Shown: positions 32,101 through 40,904 of the stretch, one piece after another
How positions within the stretch are numbered: the stretch's first letter is position 1
How the letters are laid out: each line of letters begins with the position of its first letter
Origin: an uncultured Verrucomicrobiota bacterium
Lineage (GTDB): Bacteria; Verrucomicrobiota; Verrucomicrobiia; Verrucomicrobiales; Verrucomicrobiaceae
NCBI GenBank assembly: GCA_903838675.1
Contig: CAILZI010000164.1
Coordinates: forward strand, 1-43,827
Length of the DNA stretch: 43,827 nucleotides
Direction: 5' to 3'
The notes under the pieces: model-generated
Databases searched by the model: none
Seen by the model: the letters and a program-made list of their open reading frames with translations, nothing else
Told to the model about the DNA's origin: nothing
Position numbers and translations under genes: made by a program

Positions 32101-33246
32101 ATGAAATGTTTTCTGCTCTTGTCTGCCTTCCTCCTCGCGCTGTGCAAGCTGCATGCGCAGACCCCACGACCCGAAGCCGCGCCTGCCCGGCTCAAACTCA
32201 ACGCACCGCTCGATTACCAGGTCTTTCAACGCAGGGATGCTCACAAAGGGAACATCACGATCTCCGGCGTGTTCGCACAGATGCCCAACGAGGTCTTGGT
32301 ACGATTCGTGGTGAATGGACAAACCAGTGACTGGATACCGCTCACGGTGGCGATCCATGACTTGTCATTCAGCATAGGATATGAACTGCCCGCAGGTGGC
32401 TGGCACCGGCTCGAACTTCGCACCAAACTGAATGGCAAGGTGATCGAAGAAGCGACGGTCGAACACGTCGGCATCGGTGAGATTTTCATTGTCGCCGGTC
32501 AGTCAAACTCGGCGAACCACGGTGAAGAAAAGCAATCCACGCAGACAGGTCGTGTCTCCGTTTGTGATGGCAGGCGCTGGCAGCTCGCGAACGATCCGCA
32601 GCCCGGTGCCAGCGGCCAGGGCGGCAGCTTCATGCCGCCGCTCGGCGATGCACTGGTGAAGAAATTCAATGTGCCGGTCGCCTTCATCCCCTGTGGCATC
32701 GGGGCGACCAGTGTGCGGGAATGGCTGCCGAAAGGCGTGCCGTTTCCGCAACCTCCCACGATCGAATCCCGTGTGCAGAAGCTCCCCGGCGGTGAGTGGG
32801 AAAGCAACGGCACGGCCTACGCCAGGCTGCTTCAGCTCATGCAGGACGCCGGCCCCCATGGCTTTCGCGCTGTGCTCTGGCATCAGGGCGAGAGTGATGC
32901 GAACCAGAGGGACGCAAACCGCACACTGCCAGGAAAGCTGTATCGCGAGTATCTGGAAAACATCATCACCAGCTCCCGCCGCGACATCGGCTGGAAGGCC
33001 CCGTGGTTTGTCGCACAGGCCAGCTACCATGTGCCAGGAGATGAAGGCTCCCCCGAAATCCGCTCGGCACAGGCATCCCTGTGGCGCGACGGCATCGCAC
33101 TCGCAGGACCGGACAGCGATGCCCTCAAGGGCGAACTTCGCGAGCGACACGGCAAGGGCGTGCACTTCAGCGGCGCAGGCCTGCGTGAGCATGGCAGCCG
33201 TTGGGCCGCTCAAATCATCCCGTGGTTGGAGCAGGAATTAAAATGA
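32101..33246 (+). CDS. Secreted SGNH esterase, sialate O-acetylesterase-like (SASA)
   Basis: 381 residues from ATG 32101, where a signal peptide begins (MKCFLLLSAFLLALCKLHA). An N-terminal beta domain is followed by the SGNH core: GQSNS with nucleophile Ser135, WHQGESD at 260-266 (block III-like) and His355 in GVHFSGAG. These blocks match the SASA/CE6-type carbohydrate acetylesterases. It removes O-acetyl groups from sialic acid or acetylated polysaccharide. The gene lies directly after a sialidase-like gene and its stop overlaps the next start (ATGA at 33243), so the three genes look coupled. Confidence 0.87.
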   Translation: MKCFLLLSAFLLALCKLHAQTPRPEAAPARLKLNAPLDYQVFQRRDAHKGNITISGVFAQMPNEVLVRFVVNGQTSDWIPLTVAIHDLSFSIGYELPAGGWHRLELRTKLNGKVIEEATVEHVGIGEIFIVAGQSNSANHGEEKQSTQTGRVSVCDGRRWQLANDPQPGASGQGGSFMPPLGDALVKKFNVPVAFIPCGIGATSVREWLPKGVPFPQPPTIESRVQKLPGGEWESNGTAYARLLQLMQDAGPHGFRAVLWHQGESDANQRDANRTLPGKLYREYLENIITSSRRDIGWKAPWFVAQASYHVPGDEGSPEIRSAQASLWRDGIALAGPDSDALKGELRERHGKGVHFSGAGLREHGSRWAAQIIPWLEQELK

Positions 33247-34703
33247 AGTGTGCCGCGCGAAAGACTCGCCTCCATCAACCGCTTCTTATTCCCATGCTGC
33301 TTCGCCCTCTCCTGCTCTCTGCTCTTCTCATCACGCCCTGCCTTGCGGAATCGAACTGGCCGCAGTTTCGTGGCGAAGGTGGACTCGGCCTCGGCACGGG
33401 CAAACCACCGGTTGAGTTCGGTGCGGATAAAAATCTGAAATGGCAGGTGGAGGTGCCGTTTGGGCATTCGTCTCCCTGCATCTGGCAGGACAAGATCGCT
33501 CTCACCGGTCTCGATGCCGGCAAGCTGGTCACGCTTTGCCTGAGCCGGAAGGATGGCCACGAGCTTTGGCGTGCGGCGGCTCCAGCGGAGAAGGTCGAAG
33601 GCGCGCACCGCATCGGCAGTCCGGCCACACCGACCTGCTGCACGGATGGCACGCGTTTGATCGCCTACTTCGGTTCCTACGGCGTTCTGGCCTATGACTG
33701 GAACGGCAAGGTGCTGTGGCAGAAGCCGCTGCCACCGCCGATCGTGGAATTTGGCACCAGCGCCTCGCCCATCATTGCGGATGGCAAGGTCATCATCGTG
33801 GCCGACCAGGACGTGGGCAGCTACATGATCGCGCTGGATGTGAAGACAGGCGAGCCTGTGTGGCGTGTGGACCGCAGCGAATTCCGCCGCAGCTTTTCCA
33901 CCCCGTTCATCTGGCGGCATGATGGCCTCGAGGAACTCATTGTGAGCGGATCGCTCCGGACGCGCAGCTACGATCTCAAGGACGGCAAACTGCGCTGGTC
34001 TGCCAGTGGCATGGCACGTGTGTCCAACACCAGCCCCATTTCCGTGGGCGATGTGCTGATCGTCTGCGGCTGGAACGCAGGCGGAGATCCAGACGACCGC
34101 GTGGAGATGGAACCGCATGACGCCTTCCTCGCCGCGCATGATGCCGACAAAAACGGCCTGCTCAGCGAGAAGGAGTTTCCCGAGGGACCCCTGCGCGACC
34201 GCTTCACCATCATCGACGCGGACAAGAACGGCACGGTCAACCAGGCCGAGTATGACGCCATGCGCGCGATCTTCGCCAATGCGGCGAACCAGCTCTTCGC
34301 CATCAAGGCCGGTGGCAGCGGCGACATCACGGACACGCACGTGATCTGGCGCCAGACGAAGCACCTGCCCTATGTGTTCTCGCCTGTCATTGCCAACGGC
34401 CGCCTCTTCACCGTGAAAGGCGGCGGCCTCGCGTCTGCGTATGATGCGAAAAGCGGCAGCCCCATTTTCCAGGCGGAGCGCCTCGATGCTTCCGGTGAGT
34501 ACTATGCTTCTGCGGTGACGGCTGATGGCCGCGTGTATGTCACTTCGCAGCGCGGTGTGATTTCCGTACTGGATGCGGCGAGTGACACGCTGAAGGTGCT
34601 GGCGAAGAATGATCTCAAAGCGCCTGTGTTCGCCTCACCTGCGATTGTGGATGGCGTGATCTACGTGCGCACGAACAAGCATTTGTGCGCGTTTGGTCAC
34701 TAA
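33243..34703 (+). CDS. Secreted PQQ-like beta-propeller protein with embedded EF-hands
   Basis: 486 residues from ATG 33243 (overlaps the SASA stop); ATG 33294 gives a shorter, cleaner signal peptide MLLRPLLLSALLITPCLA and 469 residues. The mature part begins SNWPQFRGEGGLGLG, typical of outer-membrane-assembly-like PQQ propellers, with blades such as GKVLWQKPLPPP and IIVADQDVGSYMIALDVKTGEPVWR. In the middle two EF-hand loops (DADKNGLLSEKEF and DADKNGTVNQAEY) are inserted before the last blades. Many Planctomycetes/Verrucomicrobiota proteins share this plan; no catalytic role is established. It converges with and overlaps the MFS gene by 4 bases. Confidence 0.85.
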   Translation: MKCAARKTRLHQPLLIPMLLRPLLLSALLITPCLAESNWPQFRGEGGLGLGTGKPPVEFGADKNLKWQVEVPFGHSSPCIWQDKIALTGLDAGKLVTLCLSRKDGHELWRAAAPAEKVEGAHRIGSPATPTCCTDGTRLIAYFGSYGVLAYDWNGKVLWQKPLPPPIVEFGTSASPIIADGKVIIVADQDVGSYMIALDVKTGEPVWRVDRSEFRRSFSTPFIWRHDGLEELIVSGSLRTRSYDLKDGKLRWSASGMARVSNTSPISVGDVLIVCGWNAGGDPDDRVEMEPHDAFLAAHDADKNGLLSEKEFPEGPLRDRFTIIDADKNGTVNQAEYDAMRAIFANAANQLFAIKAGGSGDITDTHVIWRQTKHLPYVFSPVIANGRLFTVKGGGLASAYDAKSGSPIFQAERLDASGEYYASAVTADGRVYVTSQRGVISVLDAASDTLKVLAKNDLKAPVFASPAIVDGVIYVRTNKHLCAFGH

Positions 34704-35944
34704 CAGATGCGTTCATTTCGAATCAACAGCCAGAACACGGCGGCCAGGATGTAAAGTGCGCCAAAGCCGGCCAGCACGGCATTCCAACCCCCGGCGTGGG
34801 CGAGCAGCCAGGGCACAAGGATCGGGAACGCTGCCGCACCCAGATTGCCGCACATGTTGGTCGTCGCGCTGAGCGTGGCCACGTGGGGCCCGCCGATGTT
34901 CATCACGGTGGCGCCGAGGCAGGGATTGGCCGTGGCGGCGCAGAACATGCCCGCGCTGATCACCAGCACGGCGATCACCGGATTCGCGACAAACCACGCG
35001 CAGAAAATCAATCCGGCACACAGCAGCAGGGCGGTGGCGGTCAGTCCCTGCCGGGCGAGACGCTGGCTGCCCGTCCGGCGCAGCAGCACATCTGACAAAA
35101 CGCCGCCGGCCATGCAGCCCGTCACATCCGCCAGCAGCGGCAGCGTGGTGAGCCAGCCGGAACCGAGGATGGTCACACCGCGTTCCTCCTGCAGGTAGGT
35201 GGCAAACCAGCTGGCAAAGAAAATGTACCCTGCCGCACGGCAGATCTGCTGGATGCACAGGCACCACAGCGAGGGACTCCGCAGCAGCAGCCCCCAAGGC
35301 ACGTGCGGAGTTTCTGCGGGATCATGGGGAGCGTCCTGCTCGATCTGCGCACGCTCTGCGGCATTCACCGCCGGATGCTCCGCTGGCCGGTTCCGGTACC
35401 AAACCGCGAACCACGCCGCCCACAGCACACCGGGCACGGCATACCACACGAACATCCAGCGCCAGCCGATGCTCACCACAAGCCAGGCCGTCAACGGCGC
35501 GGCGATGATGCTGCCCACGGACATGCAGCCGCTGAACGCGCCGGAGGCCGAGGCCTGGGCCGTGCGTGGAAACCAGCGCCCCATTACCGTGGTGCCCACC
35601 GGCACCAGTCCCGCCTGCGCCATGCCCATGAAAGCGCGTGCACCCGTCATCACGGCCAGATTTCCCCATGCCAGACACGCCGTGGCCAATGACCACAGCA
35701 CGCCATACAGCGACAACGACCAACGCGATCCCAGCCGCTGCGCCAGCATGGCCGCAGGGATCTGACACAGCGCATACGGCCAGAAGAACGAGCTCATGAG
35801 CATGCCCGACTGCTCCTTGGTGATGCCGAGTTCCGCACGGATCGTGCTCTCCGCCGGTCCAACGCCGTTGCGCGTGAAATACGCCAGCGCCGCCCCCACA
35901 GAAATGCCTGCGAGGACGATGAAGCGGGTCCGGGTGGGTTTCAT
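34700..35944 (-). CDS. MFS transporter, sugar-acid type (ACS-like)
   Basis: 414 residues from ATG 35944 (MKPTRTRFIVLAGISVG); an upstream start at 35995 gives an unlikely extension. About 12 hydrophobic segments, with the early loop FTRNGVGPAESTIRAELGITKEQSGMLMSSFFWPYALCQIP and the GARAFMGMAQAGLVPVGTTVMGRWFPRTAQASASG block, which matches the anion:cation symporter branch that takes up hexuronates, galactonate or glucarate. Last gene of a minus-strand operon whose second gene is a galactonate-dehydratase-like enolase, which supports transport of a sugar acid. Inner membrane. Confidence 0.88.
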   Translation of the reverse strand: MKPTRTRFIVLAGISVGAALAYFTRNGVGPAESTIRAELGITKEQSGMLMSSFFWPYALCQIPAAMLAQRLGSRWSLSLYGVLWSLATACLAWGNLAVMTGARAFMGMAQAGLVPVGTTVMGRWFPRTAQASASGAFSGCMSVGSIIAAPLTAWLVVSIGWRWMFVWYAVPGVLWAAWFAVWYRNRPAEHPAVNAAERAQIEQDAPHDPAETPHVPWGLLLRSPSLWCLCIQQICRAAGYIFFASWFATYLQEERGVTILGSGWLTTLPLLADVTGCMAGGVLSDVLLRRTGSQRLARQGLTATALLLCAGLIFCAWFVANPVIAVLVISAGMFCAATANPCLGATVMNIGGPHVATLSATTNMCGNLGAAAFPILVPWLLAHAGGWNAVLAGFGALYILAAVFWLLIRNERIC

Positions 35945-35964
35945 GACATGGCTGCGAGTTTCAG

Positions 35965-36540
35965 TTAAGCAGCATGATCGGTGTAAAGCTGCCACTTGTC
36001 ACCGGCACGAACGAAAAACTGTCTAGACAGAGGTTTGTCCGCCATTTCGAGCATTCGGGATGTCTGCTTTCGCATTTCAGAAAGTCCCTCCACATCATCC
36101 TCTCCGGTAAAGAAGATCAGATCACGTGCAGGAATGACCGCCACGACACGTCCGTGAACCATGGAGGCCACAAAATCCCACACATGTGGCAACAAAAGAA
36201 GTGTTGCTTCAAAGTTTCCCCCAGCGGTGATCATGTGAAACAGCCCATTTTGATGTGCCCGAATCTCCAGATTCAACGAATTAAGGTTATGGATCGCAAG
36301 CTGATGCAATGCCTCCGATGACATTCCAAGATTTTTGAGTTCCAAATTGGAGATGATCTCAAAATGAGAGTCCATGTCATAGGCATACCAGATCAGCACA
36401 TCGGCTCCGAGACTTGCCTCTACCGGCGAATCATCATGAGATAATGTGATGTCAGCCGAGCCCGATTTAGGCAGAGCCACGTATATGCGGGGGAAAATGA
36501 ATTCCGGCTTTTTTCTTTCGGCTGGCTTCTCAAACGTCAT
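35965..36540 (-). CDS. DUF1444-like cytoplasmic protein
   Basis: 191 residues from ATG 36540 (MTFEKPAERKKPEFIFPR). Key segments: ADVLIWYAYDMDSHFEIISNLELKNLGMSSEALHQLAIHNL, ITAGGNFEATLLLLPHVWDFVASMVHGRVVAVIPARDLIFFTGEDDVEGLSEMRKQTSRML and QFFVRAGDKWQLY, matching the DUF1444 (YtpQ-like) pattern as I know it. Function unknown; relatives occur near immunity genes. It is AT-richer than its neighbours and lies between the MFS transporter (20 bases) and the dehydratase gene (22 bases), so it may be an insertion into a sugar-acid operon. Confidence 0.8.
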   Translation of the reverse strand: MTFEKPAERKKPEFIFPRIYVALPKSGSADITLSHDDSPVEASLGADVLIWYAYDMDSHFEIISNLELKNLGMSSEALHQLAIHNLNSLNLEIRAHQNGLFHMITAGGNFEATLLLLPHVWDFVASMVHGRVVAVIPARDLIFFTGEDDVEGLSEMRKQTSRMLEMADKPLSRQFFVRAGDKWQLYTDHAA

Positions 36541-36562
36541 GGTTTCGGTATAGACGATTACA

Positions 36563-37741
36563 TCACCAATCAGCCACACCCCCATCAGGGCTGAACTCTC
36601 GCAGCACGATCTCCTGCTGGAAGGGATGCTTCTTCACCTCCGCTTCGTTGATCGTGATGCCGAGCCCGGGCTTGGTGTTTGGGCGGACGATGCGGCCCTG
36701 CTTTTCGATGATGAACCCTTCTTCCACCACGTCCTGCCGCCATGGCACATCGTTGTGCACGGTTTCGCAGATGATGTAGCTCGGCTGTGAGAAGCCGAAC
36801 TCCAGCGATGCGGCGGTGCTGACGGGTCCCTGCGGATTGTGCGGCGCGAGGGAGATGCGATGCGCCTCGGCCAGCGCGGCGATGCGTTTGGCGGCGCTCA
36901 GCCCGCCGCAGTGGGTGATGTCGAGCTGGCAGATCTCGACCGCGCGTTTCTCAAACATGTCCTTGAAGGCCTCCAGGTTCGTCACGCGCTCGCCACTGGC
37001 CACGGGGGTGGTGAGTGCTGCATTGATGCGGGCGAGTCCGTCTACGCATTCGGGCCAGCAGGGCTCTTCGAAGAAGTAGAGGCCGAAGTCATCCAGGGCT
37101 TTGCCAAACTTCAGCCCCATCGCGGGCGAGGGCCGCGCATGGCAGTCCACCATGATGTCGATGTCAGGCCCCACGGCCTCTCGCATGGCGGCCACGGCGG
37201 CTGCGGCGGCGCGCACGGGCTTCTGGCCTTCGATGGGCATCGTGCTGGGCACCGCCATGCTTTTGAAGGCGGTGTAGCCATCCGCCACAGCAGCCTGCCC
37301 CAGTTCGGCGAAGCGTTTGGCGTTGTCGGCAGGTGTTTGATAAAAGTCCTCCATCTTGCCACCGCCGAGGTGGCAGTAGGTGCGCACAAAATCACGCACC
37401 GGACCGCCGAAGACCTTGGAGAGCGGCATGTTCGCCACCTTGCCCACGATGTCCCACAGCGCGAGATCGATGCCTGCGATGGCCGTGGCCCGCACGATGC
37501 CGTGCCCATGCCAGAAGTGCTGGCGATACATCACCTGCCACAGGTACTCCACCCGCGTGGGGTCTTCGCCGATGAGGAGATGCGACATGTCTTCGATCGC
37601 GCCGACGATGCTGCGCGTGTGCCACTCCAGTGTCGCCTCGCCCCAGCCGATGAGACCGGGCTGGTCCGTCACGACTTTGACGAAGATCCAGTTTCGCATC
37701 CGCGCGTGGCAGACGAGGGTTTCGATGGCGGTGATTTTCAT
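36563..37741 (-). CDS. Mandelate racemase/enolase-superfamily dehydratase, galactonate-dehydratase-like
   Basis: A 392-residue protein of full length. Metal ligands Asp199 (MVDCHARPS), Glu225 (FFEEPCW) and Glu251 (ASGERV), with His201, Asp274 (QLDITHCGG) and His301 (APHNPQGPVSTA) as expected catalytic residues for the D-galactonate dehydratase group. It would dehydrate an acid sugar to a 2-keto-3-deoxy acid. The upstream gene stop overlaps its start by 3 bases (37738-37741), so it is translated together with the ceramidase-like protein. Exact sugar acid not certain (galactonate, mannonate and fuconate are alternatives). Confidence 0.88.
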   Translation of the reverse strand: MKITAIETLVCHARMRNWIFVKVVTDQPGLIGWGEATLEWHTRSIVGAIEDMSHLLIGEDPTRVEYLWQVMYRQHFWHGHGIVRATAIAGIDLALWDIVGKVANMPLSKVFGGPVRDFVRTYCHLGGGKMEDFYQTPADNAKRFAELGQAAVADGYTAFKSMAVPSTMPIEGQKPVRAAAAAVAAMREAVGPDIDIMVDCHARPSPAMGLKFGKALDDFGLYFFEEPCWPECVDGLARINAALTTPVASGERVTNLEAFKDMFEKRAVEICQLDITHCGGLSAAKRIAALAEAHRISLAPHNPQGPVSTAASLEFGFSQPSYIICETVHNDVPWRQDVVEEGFIIEKQGRIVRPNTKPGLGITINEAEVKKHPFQQEIVLREFSPDGGVADW

Positions 37742-39165
37742 GAGGTGATGTGGTTGGAAAGGGATTCGATCAATTTTTCCAGACTGCCCGACGCAACGAC
37801 GGCGATGGTTTCCTGGTAGATGCCGGTGTCGTAAAGCTCACGCGGTGGCAGGTAGGAGGCGCCCCAGTCGGCGGCGATGGTGGCCACGAGGATGACTTTA
37901 TCCGGGAAGCGGCGGCGGAGCTCGGTTTGCAGGAGGCTGTAGCTCTCTCCCTGCACACCCACCCACACCGCATCGCCCATGTGCCAGACGACGACTTGCA
38001 GCGGATAGCGATCTCCCGACGGCAGCTGGTGGAGACGATGCAGCAGGCGGGTTTTGCGTTCGGCCATCGCGCGGCAGTCGGCCGCGCGGGGCCCATCGCC
38101 CGCGGCGCGGGCGGTGGCTTCGTCGGCTTTGAATTGATCGAGCTCGGCCTGCACCTGCGCTGCGGTGGGCTGGCCCGGGCGGTAGTGCAGCAGTTCATGC
38201 CAGCGCTGCAGCTTCCACCCGGCTTTGGTCTCCAGATCCATCTTCTCGTGCTTCCACGCGCCGAGGGTCGCGCCGGAGACGACGGGGCCTTGATAAACGA
38301 AGGTCGTGCCTGCGGCTGGCAATGCGGTGAGGGCCGAGAGCGCGGCGTAACCCAGCTCGCGACCATTGCGATCCGCGACGGCGGTGTCGCCGACGAAGCC
38401 CTCGCGCGGGCCGAGCTCACCGCTGGCACCTTGCAGAAACAGGCAGGGTGCCGAGGTCTCGCGTTCCACGAGTTCGCGCATCGCGCCGATGTAGTCGGGG
38501 CTGATGAGCGTGTTCTCCCACGCAAGCGTGGTGGGATGGCAGGCGTAGTTCACGATGCTGGCGAGCATCCGCCCGTCATCCGCCGTCACTCGCGCCACGA
38601 TCACGCTGTCATCCGCTGGCGCGCCGGGATTGTGGCCGCAGATGAACTGGCTGCCGTCCCAGAAGTCACGCTGAGTGGCCAGGCTGCAGCGGCCACGGCC
38701 ATAAACGATGCCCGCTGGTTGCAATGACGCCATGCATTGCCTCACCAGCCGACCTGCTTTCTCGCCCAGCGCATGCAGGTAGGGCGGGATCAGATCGCCC
38801 CCAGGCAGCGCGGCGCGGTCCAGCCCCATGAGGCCCGCGCCATGAGTGTGGGAGAAGACCACAAGCACCTCCTCCTGCGCCACGCCGCCAATCGCTGCGG
38901 CCTGTGCGACGAGCTGCGCATGCTCGGTGGCCCCCATCACGCAATGATCCAGCGCGAGGAGGATCTGCCGCTCTTTTCCTTCCATGGCCGCAAACACCGC
39001 CACCGTGGCCCGCAGCGGCCGGTGCACCCCGGTGGCGCGCTCATGCTTCGCCGCGCCCCACATGCGGTGGTAGATGTCCGCCGGAGGCGTGATGTCACAC
39101 CACGCGAGCGCAAAGCGGCACCGGCTTTGGGGCGAGGGGTCTTCGGTGCGGGAGGGCTGGCGCAT
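37738..39165 (-). CDS. Neutral/alkaline ceramidase N-terminal-domain-like protein
   Basis: 475 residues from ATG 39165 (MRQPSRTEDPS); earlier start 39219 is in a repeat-rich segment and rejected. No clear signal peptide. The ceramidase-N fold is shown by CDITPPADIYHRMWGAAKHERATGVHRPLRATVAVF, metal-site FSHTHGAG and NYACHPTTLAWENTLISPDYIGAM, and LFLQGASGELGPREGF. The C-terminal domain of true ceramidases is missing or different. Members in such operons often act on unknown amides or esters; a role in sugar-acid or glycolipid breakdown is inferred from the dehydratase and transporter neighbours. First gene of the minus-strand operon. Confidence 0.85.
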   Translation of the reverse strand: MRQPSRTEDPSPQSRCRFALAWCDITPPADIYHRMWGAAKHERATGVHRPLRATVAVFAAMEGKERQILLALDHCVMGATEHAQLVAQAAAIGGVAQEEVLVVFSHTHGAGLMGLDRAALPGGDLIPPYLHALGEKAGRLVRQCMASLQPAGIVYGRGRCSLATQRDFWDGSQFICGHNPGAPADDSVIVARVTADDGRMLASIVNYACHPTTLAWENTLISPDYIGAMRELVERETSAPCLFLQGASGELGPREGFVGDTAVADRNGRELGYAALSALTALPAAGTTFVYQGPVVSGATLGAWKHEKMDLETKAGWKLQRWHELLHYRPGQPTAAQVQAELDQFKADEATARAAGDGPRAADCRAMAERKTRLLHRLHQLPSGDRYPLQVVVWHMGDAVWVGVQGESYSLLQTELRRRFPDKVILVATIAADWGASYLPPRELYDTGIYQETIAVVASGSLEKLIESLSNHITS

Positions 39166-39186
39166 GAGACTTGGTAGAATGATGAA

Positions 39187-39234
39187 GGGTAAAATGATGA
39201 AAAGGCCCGAATCCTTCAAAACATCATTTTACCC
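39187..39234. promoter_or_regulatory. 13-base perfect dyad in divergent promoter region
   Basis: GGGTAAAATGATG (39187-39199) and CATCATTTTACCC (39222-39234) are perfect reverse complements separated by 22 bases. Two degraded copies of the motif lie beside it (AATGATGAAGGG at about 39178 and ATTATTTTACCGCC at 39239). The region lies between the minus-strand ceramidase-like operon (start 39165) and the plus-strand GH32/43-like gene (start 39346). It may be an operator or a hairpin; no binding protein is known here. Confidence 0.5.
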
Positions 39235-39345
39235 GCCATTATTTTACCGCCGGCTGCTTCGTTCTGCCGTGAAGCTGTCTGCCAGTCCTTCTGGTCTGTT
39301 TGTCATACCAGAGATTATTTGACTGTCTGGCGGCGTAGTTCTGAC

Positions 39346-40878
39346 ATGAAGCTGATTCTCGCCTCCTGCCTGGTTCTTTGCTCCTTCTCTGCATTTGCTG
39401 CCGACGCCATCGACATCGGCTCCCGACGCGAGCTGTTTGTGGATGATTTGCTCATCGACAAACTCAGCGGCAAGGCGGAGCAGCGCCTGCATCAGCCGCA
39501 GATTCAGGAGATCGTGCTGGTGCATGACCTGCCGTGGGAGGGCAGCGGCAGCGGCTATCACAGCGTCTTCAAAGATGGCGACAAGTATCGCATGTACTAC
39601 AAGAGCTGGCAGCTCACCGTGACACCGGGCAAGGTAAACACCGGCGAGCATCCTCTCTTCACCTGCTACGCGGAGAGCGATGATGGCATCCACTGGCGCA
39701 AGCCTGAGCTGGGCCTGCATGATTTCAAGGGCTCGAAGGCCAACAACATCGTCATTCCAAATGGCATGATGGGCAAGGTGAACCCCGATGGCGGTCATCC
39801 TGCGGTCTTCAAAGACGAGAATCCCGCCGCGTCTGAGGATGCGAAGTACAAGGCCATCGTGCGCTCGAATTCGCCCAAGGGATTGCTCGCGCTGAAATCG
39901 CCCGACGGCCTGCGCTGGTCGCCCATGGCAGATGCGCCTGTCATCACCGATGGTGCCTTTGATTCGCAGAACCTCGCGTTTTGGGATGCGCACAGCGGCC
40001 AGTATCGCGCCTACTGGCGCTACTTCACCGGCGGCACCACCGATGAAAAAAACTGGAAGCCCACGGGGGATCGCGCCATCCGCACCGCGACCTCGAAGGA
40101 CTTCATCCACTGGGAAAACCAGCACGATCTGAGCTACGTCGATTCACCCAGCGAGCAGCTCTATACCAACCAGGTGAAGCCCTACGACCGCGCGCCGCAC
40201 CTGCTCATCGGGTTTCCCACGCGATACACCGAGCGCGGCTGGTCAGACAGCATGCGTGCGCTGCCCGAACGCGAGCATCGCGAATGGCGCTCCAAGGCCA
40301 GCGACCGCTACGGCATGGCCATCACCGAAGGTTTGTTCATGAGCAGCCGCGACGGTGTGAAATTCAAACGATGGAACGACGCCTTCCTGCCGCCTGGCAT
40401 CGAACGCCCCGGTACCTGGAACTACGGCCATCAGTACATCGCATGGCATCCCGTCGAAACGAAGTCTGCGCTCGAAGGCGCACCCAATGAGCTCAGCTTC
40501 TACGCCACCGAAAGCTACTGGACCGGCAAGAGCAGCCAGCTCCGCCGCTACACCCTCCGCCTCGACGGCTTCGTCTCGATCCGCGCTCCGATGAGTGGTG
40601 GCGAGCTGATCACGAAGCCCCTCACCTTCACCGGCAAGGCGCTCACGATGAACTTCGCCAGCTCCGCTGCGGGTGGCATTCAGGTGGAGATTCAGGATGT
40701 TGGGGGCAAACCCATTTCTGGATTCGCGCTTGCCGATGCGCAGCCCGTCTTTGGTGACTCTGTCAACCGCACCGTGACTTGGAAAAACGGTGGTGATGTG
40801 GGCGCCCTCGCGGGTAAGGCAGTGCGTCTGCGCTTTGTGCTGAACGACGCAGATTTGTACTCGATCAAGTTTGAGTAG
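39346..40878 (+). CDS. Secreted GH32/GH43-type five-bladed propeller protein
   Basis: 510 residues from ATG 39346 (MKLILASCLVLCSFSAFAA signal peptide). The mature chain begins IDIGSRRELFVDDLLIDKL, followed by HSVFKDGDKYRMYYKSWQ, YAESDDGIHWRKPELGLHDF, HPAVFKDENPAASEDAKYKAIVRS and SPDGLRWSPMADAPVI, the repeating blade pattern of GH32/43/68-like propellers in Planctomycetes and Verrucomicrobiota. A jelly-roll-like end (GGELITKPLTFTGKALTMNFASSAAGGIQVEIQD) follows. The catalytic acids are not confirmed. Secreted glycan enzyme or binder. Confidence 0.82.
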   Translation: MKLILASCLVLCSFSAFAADAIDIGSRRELFVDDLLIDKLSGKAEQRLHQPQIQEIVLVHDLPWEGSGSGYHSVFKDGDKYRMYYKSWQLTVTPGKVNTGEHPLFTCYAESDDGIHWRKPELGLHDFKGSKANNIVIPNGMMGKVNPDGGHPAVFKDENPAASEDAKYKAIVRSNSPKGLLALKSPDGLRWSPMADAPVITDGAFDSQNLAFWDAHSGQYRAYWRYFTGGTTDEKNWKPTGDRAIRTATSKDFIHWENQHDLSYVDSPSEQLYTNQVKPYDRAPHLLIGFPTRYTERGWSDSMRALPEREHREWRSKASDRYGMAITEGLFMSSRDGVKFKRWNDAFLPPGIERPGTWNYGHQYIAWHPVETKSALEGAPNELSFYATESYWTGKSSQLRRYTLRLDGFVSIRAPMSGGELITKPLTFTGKALTMNFASSAAGGIQVEIQDVGGKPISGFALADAQPVFGDSVNRTVTWKNGGDVGALAGKAVRLRFVLNDADLYSIKFE

Positions 40879-40904
40879 AGCGGCTCACCAAAACCTGCCT
40901 TGGG

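Noticed and set aside
30917..32167. Minus-strand open frame of about 416 codons opposite the sialidase-like gene
   Set aside because: Antisense shadow; the Asp-boxes and Tat signal are on the plus strand.
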